Source: QFOX01 sp044237845 (GTDB taxonomy: Bacteria > Pseudomonadota > Alphaproteobacteria > Rickettsiales > UBA3002). Taken from it: a stretch of DNA of 64,000 nucleotides. Positions within the stretch are counted from its first letter, which is position 1. Each line of letters begins with the position of its first letter. The notes under the pieces are model-generated. The model searched no databases. It worked only from the letters and a program-made list of their open reading frames with translations, and was not told where the DNA came from. Positions 41,158 to 50,602 of this stretch are shown piece after piece. Both the position numbers and the translations under genes were made by a program. The DNA lies in contig JBIIEL010000001.1 in the NCBI GenBank assembly GCA_044237845.1, positions 62,001-126,000 of the forward strand, given 5' to 3'.

Positions 41158-43046
41158 GCGGCGATTCCTGTGTCGGGGGTGTATTCGCTCACGCTTTCGG
41201 TGAGCAGCAGTGGGATGCGGCTGCGCTCGCCGTTTTTGGCGGCGGCGATGACCGCGCGTAGGGCTGCGAGCACGGCGAGGCGATCCATCTGCCGCGCGCG
41301 GGCGAGGCGAATAAGCGGGTGGCGCGTGGCGAGCATACTCTCGGCGTCGTGGAAAAGTTCCTCGAACAGTTTTTCGCCCGGGCGCAGGCCGGTAAAGGCA
41401 ATCGCGATATCCTCGTTCGGGCGCAGGCCAGCGAGGCGGATCATCTGCTCCGCAAGGTCGACGATTTTCACCGGCTCACCCATATCGAGCACGAAAATCG
41501 GCGCGCGGTTGGTCTCACCAAGCCCCAGCACCGCCGCTTGCAGCACCAGCTGCACGGCCTCGCTGATGCTCATGAAATAGCGTGTCATCTCTGGGTGGGT
41601 GACGGTGACGGGCCCGCCGCGCGCGATTTGTATTTGAAACAGCGGCACCACGGAGCCGGTGGAGTTGAGCACATTGCCGAAACGCACAGTGACAAAGCGC
41701 GTGGCGGCGCCCTCCTCCGCCAGCGTGTGGCAGTAAATTTCCGCGGCGCGCTTGGTGGCACCCATCACGCTCGTCGGGTTCACGGCCTTATCCGTCGAGA
41801 TTTGTACCATGACGCCGACGCCATGCGCCACGCACGCATCTGCCACCTGTTTGCTGCCGAGAATATTGGTGAGCACGGCCTGATCCGGGTTGGCCTCAGC
41901 CAGCGGCACATGCTTGATAGCGGCGGCGTGGAACACAATTTCTGGCCGCGCACTGGCGAAGGCGCGGGTGAGTTGCTCGGCGTCGCGCACATCGCCAATG
42001 AGGCTGCTGCGCGGTGTGGTGGGCGCGATGTCGCCGACCGTTTGGTCGATGAGGTAGAGCTGGTATTCCGACTGCTCGAACAGCGTGAGATGTGCGGGGT
42101 TCATGCCGATGATTTGGCGCACCAGCTCGCTGCCGATGGAGCCGCCAGCACCGGTGACAAGCACGCGTTTGCCCTCGACCAGCGCGCGCATGGCAGGGCG
42201 GTCGAGCACCGCTTCGGGGCGGCCGAGAATGTCTTCCACCGCCACGGCGCGGATGTCGTGCACCCGGTCGCCGGCCTTGAGTTCGCTGAGCGAAGGCAGG
42301 CGCGAAAGCGTGAGCTCGTGCGCGGTGGCGACCGCAAGCAGCGCTTCATATTCCACGCGGTTGATGGCGGCAGTGGCGATAATCATGCGTGCGGGGCGAC
42401 GGCCTTTGCGCTCGAGTTTGCGCAGTACATAATCAATATCCGCCGTGCTGCCATAGATGCGCACATGCTGGATTTCGCGGCCGTGCTGGCGTGGATCGTT
42501 GTCGATCAGCCCGACGACGCGGTAAGGGAAATCGACGCTGCGGGTGGATTCGCGGATGAACATTTCCGCCTGCGGTGTCGCGCCGATGAGCAGCACATCC
42601 ACCTGCGCGCTGCCGCGGCCAAGCAAGCGGTCGATCAGCGCGCGGTCATGCAGCAGGCGCCAGCCGACACGTGGGCCCATGAGGCAGAGCATCGCCGTCA
42701 TCCAGTGAATGAAGGGCACCGAGCGCGGCACATGTTCGAGCCGCATGACGGTGAACAGCGCGATGTAAAAAAGCAGCAGCGCAACGCTGGCGCCGCGTGC
42801 GATGACCATCAGATCGGTAAGCGAAGTATAGCGCCAGAGATGGCGGTACGCGCGCCAATAGAGCAACGCGCCGAGGGTGAGGGCAACAAACACCAGCGTG
42901 CTTTCGATGAGGTAGCTCTGTGCGTGCTCCCAAGTGCGATTCCCCAAACGCAAATAGAGCGCGAGGATAAAACTCGCCCCCGCCATCGACGCATCATGCA
43001 GGATGGCGAGGAAATTCAGCGGCGGGAGTTTGAAGCGTGGGTGCAT
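41154..43046 (-). CDS. Membrane-bound nucleoside-diphosphate-sugar epimerase/dehydratase (CapD/WbpM family)
   Basis: 630 residues: four N-terminal membrane helices (about 10-125), a CoA-binding-like Rossmann domain, then a C-terminal SDR domain with TGAGGSIGSELVRQI. The catalytic Tyr-x-x-x-Lys is replaced by Met-x-x-x-Lys (MGATKRAAE), the known state of the WbpM/FlaA1 group, which act as UDP-GlcNAc 4,6-dehydratases/epimerases for surface polysaccharide. It overlaps purH by 4 nt and follows glutamate dehydrogenase by 4 nt; it is the only polysaccharide gene nearby. Confidence 0.9.
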   Translation of the reverse strand: MHPRFKLPPLNFLAILHDASMAGASFILALYLRLGNRTWEHAQSYLIESTLVFVALTLGALLYWRAYRHLWRYTSLTDLMVIARGASVALLLFYIALFTVMRLEHVPRSVPFIHWMTAMLCLMGPRVGWRLLHDRALIDRLLGRGSAQVDVLLIGATPQAEMFIRESTRSVDFPYRVVGLIDNDPRQHGREIQHVRIYGSTADIDYVLRKLERKGRRPARMIIATAAINRVEYEALLAVATAHELTLSRLPSLSELKAGDRVHDIRAVAVEDILGRPEAVLDRPAMRALVEGKRVLVTGAGGSIGSELVRQIIGMNPAHLTLFEQSEYQLYLIDQTVGDIAPTTPRSSLIGDVRDAEQLTRAFASARPEIVFHAAAIKHVPLAEANPDQAVLTNILGSKQVADACVAHGVGVMVQISTDKAVNPTSVMGATKRAAEIYCHTLAEEGAATRFVTVRFGNVLNSTGSVVPLFQIQIARGGPVTVTHPEMTRYFMSISEAVQLVLQAAVLGLGETNRAPIFVLDMGEPVKIVDLAEQMIRLAGLRPNEDIAIAFTGLRPGEKLFEELFHDAESMLATRHPLIRLARARQMDRLAVLAALRAVIAAAKNGERSRIPLLLTESVSEYTPDTGIAA

Positions 43047-43050
43047 GCAA

Positions 43051-46000
43051 TCATGCCCCCGTGATCGCCTGTACCTGACGCAGTGCCACGATCAGCATCG
43101 GGTAGTCGAGCGCGGGTTGTGCGCGCAGGTCGCCGATGAAATTGCTGTGGCGGTTCAGAGCCTCTGCATTCGCTTTCTCCCACGCGGCGGCGATGTCGCC
43201 CTTGCCACGGCCGAGGCGCGTGATGGCGCTTTCGGTAAGGCGGCGTTGCGCGGCATAGAACTCCACCCCGAGCGATTTAACAGCGAGCTGCTGCCAGTAA
43301 TTATCTGCCGAGAGCTGCGCCGCACTGTCGCGCAGCCAGCCGAGTTTCAGCATGTCGCCGAACGCGAAGTAGATACGACCCACTTCGGCGAGCGGCTTCT
43401 TGCTGCGGCGGGCGAGGTCGATCATGTCGCACGCGGCTTTCATCACCTCGAGCGTAGCGATGCGGCGTGCCAGTGGCTGCGGCACGCCGGTCTCGGTGAG
43501 CGCGGTCACCTGCGCATCAAATGCCGTGCGGGCATGGGCATTCATCAGCTTATCTGCCTGTTTTTCGAGGTCGCGAATGCCGGGCGCATAGGCCGCCACC
43601 ACGTCCGCAATCTTCATCGGCTGCGGGATGTTGGCGAGGAACCAGCGGCTGTTATGCTCAATGAAGCCGGTGAGCTTCGCAAACAACGCGGCCTGATGGG
43701 CAGCGTTGATTTTACCATCCAGCGCCTCAATTTCTGCCCAGAGCGAACGCAATGAGAACGCATCGCGCGTGGCGATATACGCCTGCGCAATATCCGCTGC
43801 GGGAAGTCCCGTCGCCTGCATCAGGCTATGTGCGAAATAAAAGCCGGTGCGGTTGACGATGGAGTTGGTCACCATCGTCGCCACAATCTCGCGGCGCAGG
43901 CGGTGTGATTTGATGTCAGCGGCGAATTCCTTCTGCATTGCGGTCGGGAAATAACGCAGCAGATCGGCCTCGAAATACGGCGCATCGAGCAGTTTGGAAT
44001 CCTTGATGTCGCGGAAGAAGGCCATCTTCGCATAAGCGAGCAGCACCGCAATTTCCGGCCGGGTGAGGCCGAGTTTCGCGCTCTTCATCTCCGCGAGTTG
44101 CTTGCTGTCGGGCAGCGCTTCCACTTCGCGGTTGAGGAAACCCTCGCGCTCGAGATGCGTCATGAGTTGCGAGGCTGGCTCAAGCAGCGCCGTACCCTGC
44201 ATCTGGCCAATCGACACGGCTTGCGTTTGCAGACGGTTGTCGAGCAGCACGAGGTCGGACACATTATCCGTCATCTTTTTGAGCAGCGCGTCGCGTGCTT
44301 TGAGCGTGATGCGCTTGGCGGCCATACTGCCGACGAAGGCGATCTTGATATTCACCTCGTGGTCGGAGCAATCCACCCCGCCGGAATTGTCGATCGCGTC
44401 GGTATTGATGCGGCCACCGGTACGTGCGTACTCAATACGCCCGCGCTGGGTGAAGCCTAGGTTCCCGCCCTCGCCAAGGATTTTGGCGCGCAGCTCGTTG
44501 CCGTTGATGCGGAGCGCAATGTTCGCACGGTCGCCCACCGACTCATGCGTTTCGCTCGTCGCTTTCACATAGGTGCCGATGCCGCCGTTCCACAATAAAT
44601 CGACCGGCGCTTTGAGGATGATGCGAATCAGTTCGTCCGGCGTGGCCTTGCTCACTTTGGTGCCGAGGACGTTCTGCATTTCCGGCGTGAGGGTAATGGA
44701 TTTCGCCGCGCGCTCGAAAATGCCGCCGCCTTTGCTGATGAGCTTGGCGTTGTAATCCGTCCAATTGCTGCGCGGCAGCTTGAACATGCGCGCGCGTTCG
44801 GCGTAGCTCGCCGCCGCGTCCGGTGTTGGGTCGATGAAGATATGGCGGTGGTTGAACGCCGCGACGAGGCGCATGTTTTTGTTGAGCAGCGCGCCGTTGC
44901 CGAATACGTCGCCCGACATATCGCCGATGCCGACACAGGTAAACGAGCGATCTGGCTGGCCAACTGCGGTGTCGTGTCCGTGCTCAAAACTCACGTACTT
45001 CGTTGTACGCTCAAGTTTCTGCGCGCGGCCACTCCTAGCATTTGGCTCAGCCATATCGCTCGCCACGCTTTTAGCGGCAGCGTCGTAATTCAGCACGACG
45101 GGGCCGATATCGCGCCCCATTTCGCGGAAGTGACGCTCGACCGACACCCAGCCACCACGCGCGGTGATGCCCATGACTTTGTGGTCATACCCGACCGAGC
45201 CGCCGGACGCGAATGCATCCCCCAGCCAGAAACCATATTCGGCCGAGATGCCGTTTGCGGTATCGGAGAAAGTCGCCGTGCCTTTATCTGCCGCGACGAC
45301 GAGATATGGATCGTCATTGTCGTATCGTACCACATTTTGCGGCGGCACAATTTTGGTGCCGACGATATTGTCGGTAATATCCAGCAGGCCGCGCAGGAAA
45401 ATTTTGTAGCATTCCACGCCCTCGGCCTGAAACGCGTCGCGCTCCGCCGGTGGTTGACGGAGAATGAACCCGCCCTTCGCGCCCTGCGGTACGATGACGG
45501 CGTTTTTCACCTGCTGCGTTTTCATCAGCCCCAGCACTTCGGTGCGGAAATCTTCCGGACGATCCGACCAACGCAAGCCTCCGCGCGCAACCGAACCGCC
45601 ACGCAGATGCACACCTTCCATCCGCCGCGAGGTGACGAAGACCTCGACATGTGGAATCGGCAGCGGCATTTCCGGCACCGCGCTCGACTGAATTTTCATC
45701 GAGAGATAGGATTTAGGCGCACCGGTTTTATCCGTCTGGTAGAAGTTGGTGCGCAAAGTCGCCATCATCAGCGCGAGGAACTGGCGGATGATGCGGTCTT
45801 CCGCAAGGTTGGTGATGGATTCGAGCGCGGCCTCGATGCTCGCTTTCAGTTTCGCCGAAGCGGTCTCGCGCCCCTTGCTGGCGGCGGGGTTGAAGCGCGC
45901 GGCGAACAGGTTCACAAGTGCGCGTGCGAGTTCGGGATGGTTGCTGAGCGCACCGGCGATGAAGCTCTGGCTATACGGGAAGACGAGCTGCTGCATGTAG

Positions 46001-48006
46001 CGCGCATAGGCCCGCACAATTTCCACCTCGCGCGAGGTGAGTCCGGCGGAGAAAATGAGCGCGTTGAAGGCGTCGTCATCCGTTTTGCCGCGCCAGATAT
46101 TGCTGATCGCTTCCTCGATCCGCGCCTTGTTTTCGGCGAGGCTGAGGGCACCTGCACCGGCGACGCGCAGGGTGAAGTTGCGCAGCAGCACGGGCTTCAG
46201 CGGCGTGTGCGGGGTGATGGTGTAGGGCGTTGCGTCGATCACCGTCGCGCCCATATGTTCTAGGCTGGGGATGATCGCCGACAGCTCGGAATTCATGTCG
46301 TGCGTGAAGCAGTTGAGATGCAGATGGTCGCCCTGTGCGCCCGTGGGGCGGAACAGCGCCACGGCGAGCCCGTCGCCCGATTCGCAGCTGAGCACGTGGC
46401 GAATGTCGTGCGCGGCGGCTTGCGCGTTGGTGCTGTTGATATAAGCCGCCGGGAATGCGGTGGCGAAGCTTTGGAAAATCGCCGGGCCTTTCACGTCGCC
46501 GAACAGGCTGTTGATCGCATCGCGCAGCGCATCGGTGAAAATGCTGGCGCGGCTTGAGATTTGATATTCGAGCTCGCCTTCATCCACGTTCGGGATTTTG
46601 CCCGGCGTGGTTTCGATCAGCACATGCAGGCGCGCCAGCGGCGACTCGGTAATCTGCGTGTAGAACGTGCTCGAACGCCCGGCATAGGCGCGCTCCAGAA
46701 TGCGGATGATTTCTTCGCGAAGGCTGGAGGAGAAACGTTCGCGCGGCACATAGACCATCGCGCTGACGAAGCGGCCGAACTGATCCGGGCGGACGAAGAG
46801 TTTCACCTGCGGTTTTTCATCGAGCGAGACGATGCCCATCACGGTTTGGAAGAGGCGGTCTTCGTCGAGCTGGAACAGTTCGTCGCGCGGCAGGAATTCG
46901 AGAATAGCCTTGAGCGATTTGCCCGAGTGGCTGGATGGGTTGAAACCCGCACGCTTCATGATGCTCGCCGATTTCCGGCGCAGGAACGGAATGTTCTGCG
47001 TTTCGCGGTAATACACGGTCGAGGTAAACAGGCCGAGCATGCGCAGCTCGCCCGCGAATTTGCCCTTCGCATCGAAACGACGCACCACGATCAGATCCAT
47101 CGGCGTGTGGCGATGCACCAGCGAGAAGGCGGATGCTTTGAGCACGTTGATGATATCGTGCGCGATGGGATGTGCTGCGTCCTCCACGCCCGTCACGTCG
47201 CTATCCGGCGGCAGTTTATAGATGCCAAGCGCGGAGGATTTATCGAGCGCGAGCTTCTCGCCCTTCGCCGCGAAATGCGCCATGCCGAGGAACACGAAAT
47301 GGTTGCTCGCCAGCCAGTTGAGCAGGTCGCGCATCTCGGCTAGGTCTTCCGCCGCGACGCCAGGCAGCGTGCGTTTATATTCTTCGGCAAGCGCGGGCAC
47401 GCGGTCGCGCATCGCCCGCCAGTCGGCCACCGCAGCGGCAACGTGATCGAGCACATGCTCCATTTTCGCTGTGAGCTGCTTGGGCGACAGCGTCGTCGGC
47501 AGCGGCGAGAGCTCAACATAAATCAGCGATTCGGCGTTGCCGTTTTTCCCGGCCACAGCGTTGCCCTTGGCGTCGCGCGCGGTGGTGAGAATGGGGTGGC
47601 AGATGAGGTGGATGGAGAGGCCGAGTGAGGTGAACAGCCCCGTCAGCGAATCCACCAGAAACGGCATGTCGGTGTTCAGCGCCATCACCTGCGTGCGGGT
47701 GAGGCTGCGCGCGCCGTCTTTCACCGTGATCGGCAGCACGCTGATTTTGGGGGCCGCTTTGCCCGGGCGGGTGGCGTAGAATTTCTCCGCGGCGAGCGCG
47801 ATGTCCGCCGAGCGTGCAGGGGTTTGGCTGTCGAGGTTGAGCAGGGTCGAATGCGCGTAGAAGTTCTCGATAAACTGTTTGCGCGCCGGGCTGGTGCCCT
47901 TCGGCGCTGCCGCCACAATCGCCGCGATGCGCTGCTGGTGGAGCGAGCTGTAATTGCCCTCGCGTGCGCTTTTACGTTGGGTTGCAAGCGATGCAGAAAC
48001 AGCCAT
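43051..48006 (-). CDS. gdhB: NAD-dependent glutamate dehydrogenase, 180-kDa class, with in-frame element B
   Basis: Oxidative deamination of glutamate to 2-oxoglutarate. It has 1651 residues, the length of the large bacterial class: an N-terminal ACT-like regulatory half, then the catalytic half with GGLRWSDRPEDFRTEVLGLMKTQQVKNAVIVPQGAKGGF. In relatives the strand ending DYDA-x-AKS leads straight into VVGIGDMSGDVFGNG. Here about 35-40 residues (roughly 985-1020, with MAEPNARSG and TTKYVSFEHGHD) are interposed; they are encoded by an element B copy. Start: ATG preceded by AGGAG. Confidence 0.96.
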   Translation of the reverse strand: MAVSASLATQRKSAREGNYSSLHQQRIAAIVAAAPKGTSPARKQFIENFYAHSTLLNLDSQTPARSADIALAAEKFYATRPGKAAPKISVLPITVKDGARSLTRTQVMALNTDMPFLVDSLTGLFTSLGLSIHLICHPILTTARDAKGNAVAGKNGNAESLIYVELSPLPTTLSPKQLTAKMEHVLDHVAAAVADWRAMRDRVPALAEEYKRTLPGVAAEDLAEMRDLLNWLASNHFVFLGMAHFAAKGEKLALDKSSALGIYKLPPDSDVTGVEDAAHPIAHDIINVLKASAFSLVHRHTPMDLIVVRRFDAKGKFAGELRMLGLFTSTVYYRETQNIPFLRRKSASIMKRAGFNPSSHSGKSLKAILEFLPRDELFQLDEDRLFQTVMGIVSLDEKPQVKLFVRPDQFGRFVSAMVYVPRERFSSSLREEIIRILERAYAGRSSTFYTQITESPLARLHVLIETTPGKIPNVDEGELEYQISSRASIFTDALRDAINSLFGDVKGPAIFQSFATAFPAAYINSTNAQAAAHDIRHVLSCESGDGLAVALFRPTGAQGDHLHLNCFTHDMNSELSAIIPSLEHMGATVIDATPYTITPHTPLKPVLLRNFTLRVAGAGALSLAENKARIEEAISNIWRGKTDDDAFNALIFSAGLTSREVEIVRAYARYMQQLVFPYSQSFIAGALSNHPELARALVNLFAARFNPAASKGRETASAKLKASIEAALESITNLAEDRIIRQFLALMMATLRTNFYQTDKTGAPKSYLSMKIQSSAVPEMPLPIPHVEVFVTSRRMEGVHLRGGSVARGGLRWSDRPEDFRTEVLGLMKTQQVKNAVIVPQGAKGGFILRQPPAERDAFQAEGVECYKIFLRGLLDITDNIVGTKIVPPQNVVRYDNDDPYLVVAADKGTATFSDTANGISAEYGFWLGDAFASGGSVGYDHKVMGITARGGWVSVERHFREMGRDIGPVVLNYDAAAKSVASDMAEPNARSGRAQKLERTTKYVSFEHGHDTAVGQPDRSFTCVGIGDMSGDVFGNGALLNKNMRLVAAFNHRHIFIDPTPDAAASYAERARMFKLPRSNWTDYNAKLISKGGGIFERAAKSITLTPEMQNVLGTKVSKATPDELIRIILKAPVDLLWNGGIGTYVKATSETHESVGDRANIALRINGNELRAKILGEGGNLGFTQRGRIEYARTGGRINTDAIDNSGGVDCSDHEVNIKIAFVGSMAAKRITLKARDALLKKMTDNVSDLVLLDNRLQTQAVSIGQMQGTALLEPASQLMTHLEREGFLNREVEALPDSKQLAEMKSAKLGLTRPEIAVLLAYAKMAFFRDIKDSKLLDAPYFEADLLRYFPTAMQKEFAADIKSHRLRREIVATMVTNSIVNRTGFYFAHSLMQATGLPAADIAQAYIATRDAFSLRSLWAEIEALDGKINAAHQAALFAKLTGFIEHNSRWFLANIPQPMKIADVVAAYAPGIRDLEKQADKLMNAHARTAFDAQVTALTETGVPQPLARRIATLEVMKAACDMIDLARRSKKPLAEVGRIYFAFGDMLKLGWLRDSAAQLSADNYWQQLAVKSLGVEFYAAQRRLTESAITRLGRGKGDIAAAWEKANAEALNRHSNFIGDLRAQPALDYPMLIVALRQVQAITGA
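44954..45050 (-). repeat. Element B copy 4, inside glutamate dehydrogenase
   Basis: Keeps the element B order in the plus direction: AACTGCGGTGTCGTG, CCGTGCTC, CACGTACTTCGTTGTACGC and CCACTCCTAGCATTTGG. The centre has diverged from GTAGCGCTGCTAC but is still palindromic. On the gene strand it is open throughout. Confidence 0.75.
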
Positions 48007-48135
48007 GGTAACACTCCTGATATTTCAGTTTAAATCCCTACGCCTCCTTACGCCGACTTGGGCAAAAAGTGAAAGGAAAAAACGCAAAAAGTGAGGCTGC
48101 TCGTTATGTGTACATGCCGAAGTTCATCCTCAGCG

Positions 48136-48223
48136 CGTCACCCCGTCGCACGATGGGGCCCACCTGTTACTTGCTCCGTCGGCATGTGTGACAGATGGAC
48201 CCCGTGGTAAACACGGGGTTACA
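48136..48223. repeat. Element C double hairpin upstream of glutamate dehydrogenase
   Basis: GTCACCCCGTCG...GGGGCCCA, a spacer, then TGGACCCCGTG...CACGGGGTTACA. It occupies most of the 232-bp gap between this gene's start and the next gene's stop. Confidence 0.8.
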
Positions 48224-48238
48224 GGCTCTGGAAGCCAC

Positions 48239-48883
48239 CTACCAGCTCAGTCCGTGGCGGCTGTTGTGCTGACGGTTGAGGCGAATCATCACCTCGAGAT
48301 TCGCGGCGCGGCTTTCGTCTTTCAAGAGTGCGAGGCCGCGATGTGGTTCGCATCGCCACTGATGCGCTTGTGCTAGTATTTCCGGCAGGGCGCGGTTTTC
48401 AAACAGATAGGCCAGCACTTCCTGAAATTCCTGGCTGTCGGTTGGGCGTTCGAGTCGTAATTCAAGCGTTTTACGAATATGATGGCGGGCAAAACGCGCA
48501 TCCTCCGCCGTGTAGGGCACAATCGCATTCGCAATTTCCGACCAGCTTCCCGGCGTGCTGTCGATGAGGGCACGAAAATGCCGATCCGCACGGTGGGGGC
48601 AGGCCGCATCTTCCGTGAGCAGCTGCGCCATGCGAATGACAGTGAGCGCCGCCTCGGTCGCGGCAGTATCTGTGCGGGAAGGCAATGGCTTAGCGCTGTC
48701 GCAGAGATGTGGGTTAGCATAAGAAAGCAGGGCAACCGCATCGCCTGCGGTGGGCGTGGCAAGGGCGCGTGCGGCTGCGGCGACGTGATCCACGGGGGCT
48801 TCGTATTGCGGCGCCGATGGCGGCGGGATATGTACTATTGCCGGGGGAATATCCGCCCCCACGGCAGAGAATTGCTCGACCAT
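48239..48883 (-). CDS. Hypothetical protein with CtrA-type promoter
   Basis: 214 residues, not recognised. The first 60 residues are Pro/Ala-rich and the rest is helical and charged (ending RLNRQHNSRHGLSW). No signal peptide or membrane segment is visible. The ATG at 48883 has no ribosome-binding site, and the -10 hexamer TATACT ends only 6 nt before it, so the mRNA may be leaderless. The promoter has a perfect TTAA-N7-TTAA site, suggesting cell-cycle control. The coding frame is consistent in composition with its neighbours. Confidence 0.6.
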   Translation of the reverse strand: MVEQFSAVGADIPPAIVHIPPPSAPQYEAPVDHVAAAARALATPTAGDAVALLSYANPHLCDSAKPLPSRTDTAATEAALTVIRMAQLLTEDAACPHRADRHFRALIDSTPGSWSEIANAIVPYTAEDARFARHHIRKTLELRLERPTDSQEFQEVLAYLFENRALPEILAQAHQWRCEPHRGLALLKDESRAANLEVMIRLNRQHNSRHGLSW

Positions 48884-48889
48884 GGGTTG

Positions 48890-48921
48890 AGTATAGCGGG
48901 AATTAGTTAAGAAAGCGTTAA
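48890..48921 (-). promoter_or_regulatory. CtrA-type promoter before the 48239-48883 gene
   Basis: TTAA-CGCTTTC-TTAA (48921-48907 on the minus strand), then exactly 11 bp, then -10 TATACT (48895-48890). CtrA of Caulobacter and relatives recognises TTAA-N7-TTAA overlapping the -35. Confidence 0.7.
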
Positions 48922-48956
48922 GATTCCGCTGACGTGTTAACTAGATTACAGATTCC

Positions 48957-49883
48957 CTACGCGCCGACCCCATCCCAGAACAGGGCGGCGAGGTTTTTGC
49001 CGTAGAGTTTTTCGGCGGCGCGGAGGCCGGTGGGGGAGGTGACGTTGATCTCCGTCAGCCAGTCGCCGATGACGTCGATCCCGGCGAGTACCAGCCCCTC
49101 GGCAATGAGAAACGGCGCGAGCGCGGCGCAGATTTCTTCCTGCTTCGGCGTGAGGGTGGCGGCGACGGGCGCGCCGCCCACGCGCATATTGGCGCGGATG
49201 GAGCCTTCCATAGGCACGCGGCCAAACACGGCTTCCACCTTGCCGTTGATGAAGAGAATCCGTTTATCATCGCGTGCGACTTCGGGCAGGAATTGCTGCC
49301 ACATCAGCGGCTCGCGCGACTGCTCCGACCATTGCTCGAGCAGCGTGTCGATATTGCTATCCCCGGCCGCGAGTTTGAACACGCCGCGCCCGCCATAGCC
49401 ATAAAGCGGCTTGGCGACCACGTTGCCGCAGGATTTGATGAAGGCGTGGATTTCCGCACTGTCGAGGCTGATGAGCGTTGGCGGCATAAAGCGCGCAAAG
49501 GCGAGGCTCGATAATTTCTCCGGCGCGTTGCGAACGCCTTCGGGGTTATTTAAAACAAGAACCTCTGGCGGAAGCTGCTCTAGCAAATGCGTGGCGGTGA
49601 TGTAGCCCATGTCAAACGGCGGGTCTTGCCGCATCAGCACCACGTTCATTTCAGCGAGGGGGCGGCGCACGGCCTCGCCCAGCTGCCAACAGGGGGTTTG
49701 GCTGAAGTCGAGCGTGATGGGGGCGAGCGGGGCGGTGAGGGTTCCCTCGCGCCAGCTTAACATCGGCGCTTCGTAGAAATAGACCGTATGGCCGCGCTTC
49801 GCCGCCTCTTCTATCAGCATGCAGCTGGTGTCCGTCGCGGGGTTTAGCCGCGCGGGGTGGTCCATCTGGATGGCGATTTGCAT
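48957..49883 (-). CDS. gshB: Glutathione synthetase
   Basis: ATP-grasp enzyme adding Gly to gamma-Glu-Cys. From the ATG at 49883 it has 308 residues: IAIQMDHPARLNPATDTSCMLIEEAAKRGH at the N-terminus, VVLMRQDPPFDMGYITATHLLE, the ATP-grasp loop KPLYGYGGRGVF, and INVTSPTGLRAAEKLYG at the end. The start overlaps the stop of the BON-domain gene by 1 nt (TAATG). Sequence extending the frame upstream lies inside that gene and is not real. Confidence 0.95.
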   Translation of the reverse strand: MQIAIQMDHPARLNPATDTSCMLIEEAAKRGHTVYFYEAPMLSWREGTLTAPLAPITLDFSQTPCWQLGEAVRRPLAEMNVVLMRQDPPFDMGYITATHLLEQLPPEVLVLNNPEGVRNAPEKLSSLAFARFMPPTLISLDSAEIHAFIKSCGNVVAKPLYGYGGRGVFKLAAGDSNIDTLLEQWSEQSREPLMWQQFLPEVARDDKRILFINGKVEAVFGRVPMEGSIRANMRVGGAPVAATLTPKQEEICAALAPFLIAEGLVLAGIDVIGDWLTEINVTSPTGLRAAEKLYGKNLAALFWDGVGA

Positions 49884-50593
49884 TAGTAGCCGCCGCTGGC
49901 CGGGCTGTTGGGGCTGACTTCGATCTGGTCGAGCGGGGTAAGGGTGCCGCTGGTATCGCTCGTGCTGCTGCCCATGGGCCGTGGCGATGGCGTACTCGGC
50001 GTACCTGCCGGCGCGAGGTTGGTCTCCGGATTCACCTGAAGATGGCTGACCACACGTTTCACGCCCTTGGTGGTGCGGCAAATGCTCATCACGCGGTCGA
50101 GCTCGCCCTGGTCTTTCACGCGGCCGATGATGTAGGCCACGCCGTTTTGCACGTCGATGGAATAGTTGATGACCCAGACATCTTTGGTGATGAGCAGCCG
50201 CGCCTCGATATTGCGTTTGACCAGCGAATCGCCCGCCGTCGAAATAATATTCGCGCTCGGGTCGACCACCAGCTCGTTGATGACTTCTTCGACGCCCTTG
50301 GCTTTCCAAGCGAGGGCGACCGCATCCGCCGCTGCTTGCTCGTTATCCACCGTGCCGGTGAGCATGACGCGCGCGAAGCGGGTGTTGATGTTCACATCAC
50401 CCACCAGCGCACCTTTGTCGGCGGTAGTGAATTGTTTGATGATATCGGCGTAGAGCAGTTTATCGTCAACCTTGCGGCCGGCGCTGCGATTCTCGGCCGC
50501 GGAAATCGCCGCTTCGGTGCCGGCGCTGATGACGAGCGACGCGCAGGCATTGAGCAGGAAAGGAAGGGCGGCAAGCAGCAGAAAACGGCGCAT
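49883..50593 (-). CDS. Dual BON-domain lipoprotein (DolP/YraP-like)
   Basis: 236 residues with a lipoprotein signal (LLNAC, Cys about 17). Two BON domains follow (about 47-110 and 120-190), each with the hallmark Gly pattern (VMLTGTVDNEQAA, AYIIGRVKDQGEL). The C-terminal 45 residues are Ser/Pro/Thr-rich. E. coli DolP sits next to yraN in the same way and guards outer-membrane integrity. It overlaps gshB by 1 nt. Confidence 0.88.
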   Translation of the reverse strand: MRRFLLLAALPFLLNACASLVISAGTEAAISAAENRSAGRKVDDKLLYADIIKQFTTADKGALVGDVNINTRFARVMLTGTVDNEQAAADAVALAWKAKGVEEVINELVVDPSANIISTAGDSLVKRNIEARLLITKDVWVINYSIDVQNGVAYIIGRVKDQGELDRVMSICRTTKGVKRVVSHLQVNPETNLAPAGTPSTPSPRPMGSSTSDTSGTLTPLDQIEVSPNSPASGGY

Positions 50594-50602
50594 AAAAACT
50601 CC

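Noticed and set aside
41319..43064. 581-codon open frame opposite the epimerase gene
   Set aside because: Composition is that of a shadow frame, without motifs; the opposite strand encodes a clear CapD/WbpM-family protein.
44842..46263. 473-codon open frame opposite glutamate dehydrogenase
   Set aside because: Shadow frame with no motifs; the dehydrogenase reading is continuous and conserved.
49884..50309. Long N-terminal extension of GshB (142 residues)
   Set aside because: It lies in another frame of the BON-domain gene, is Arg/His/Gln-rich and unlike any GshB; the ATG at 49883 starts the conserved sequence.
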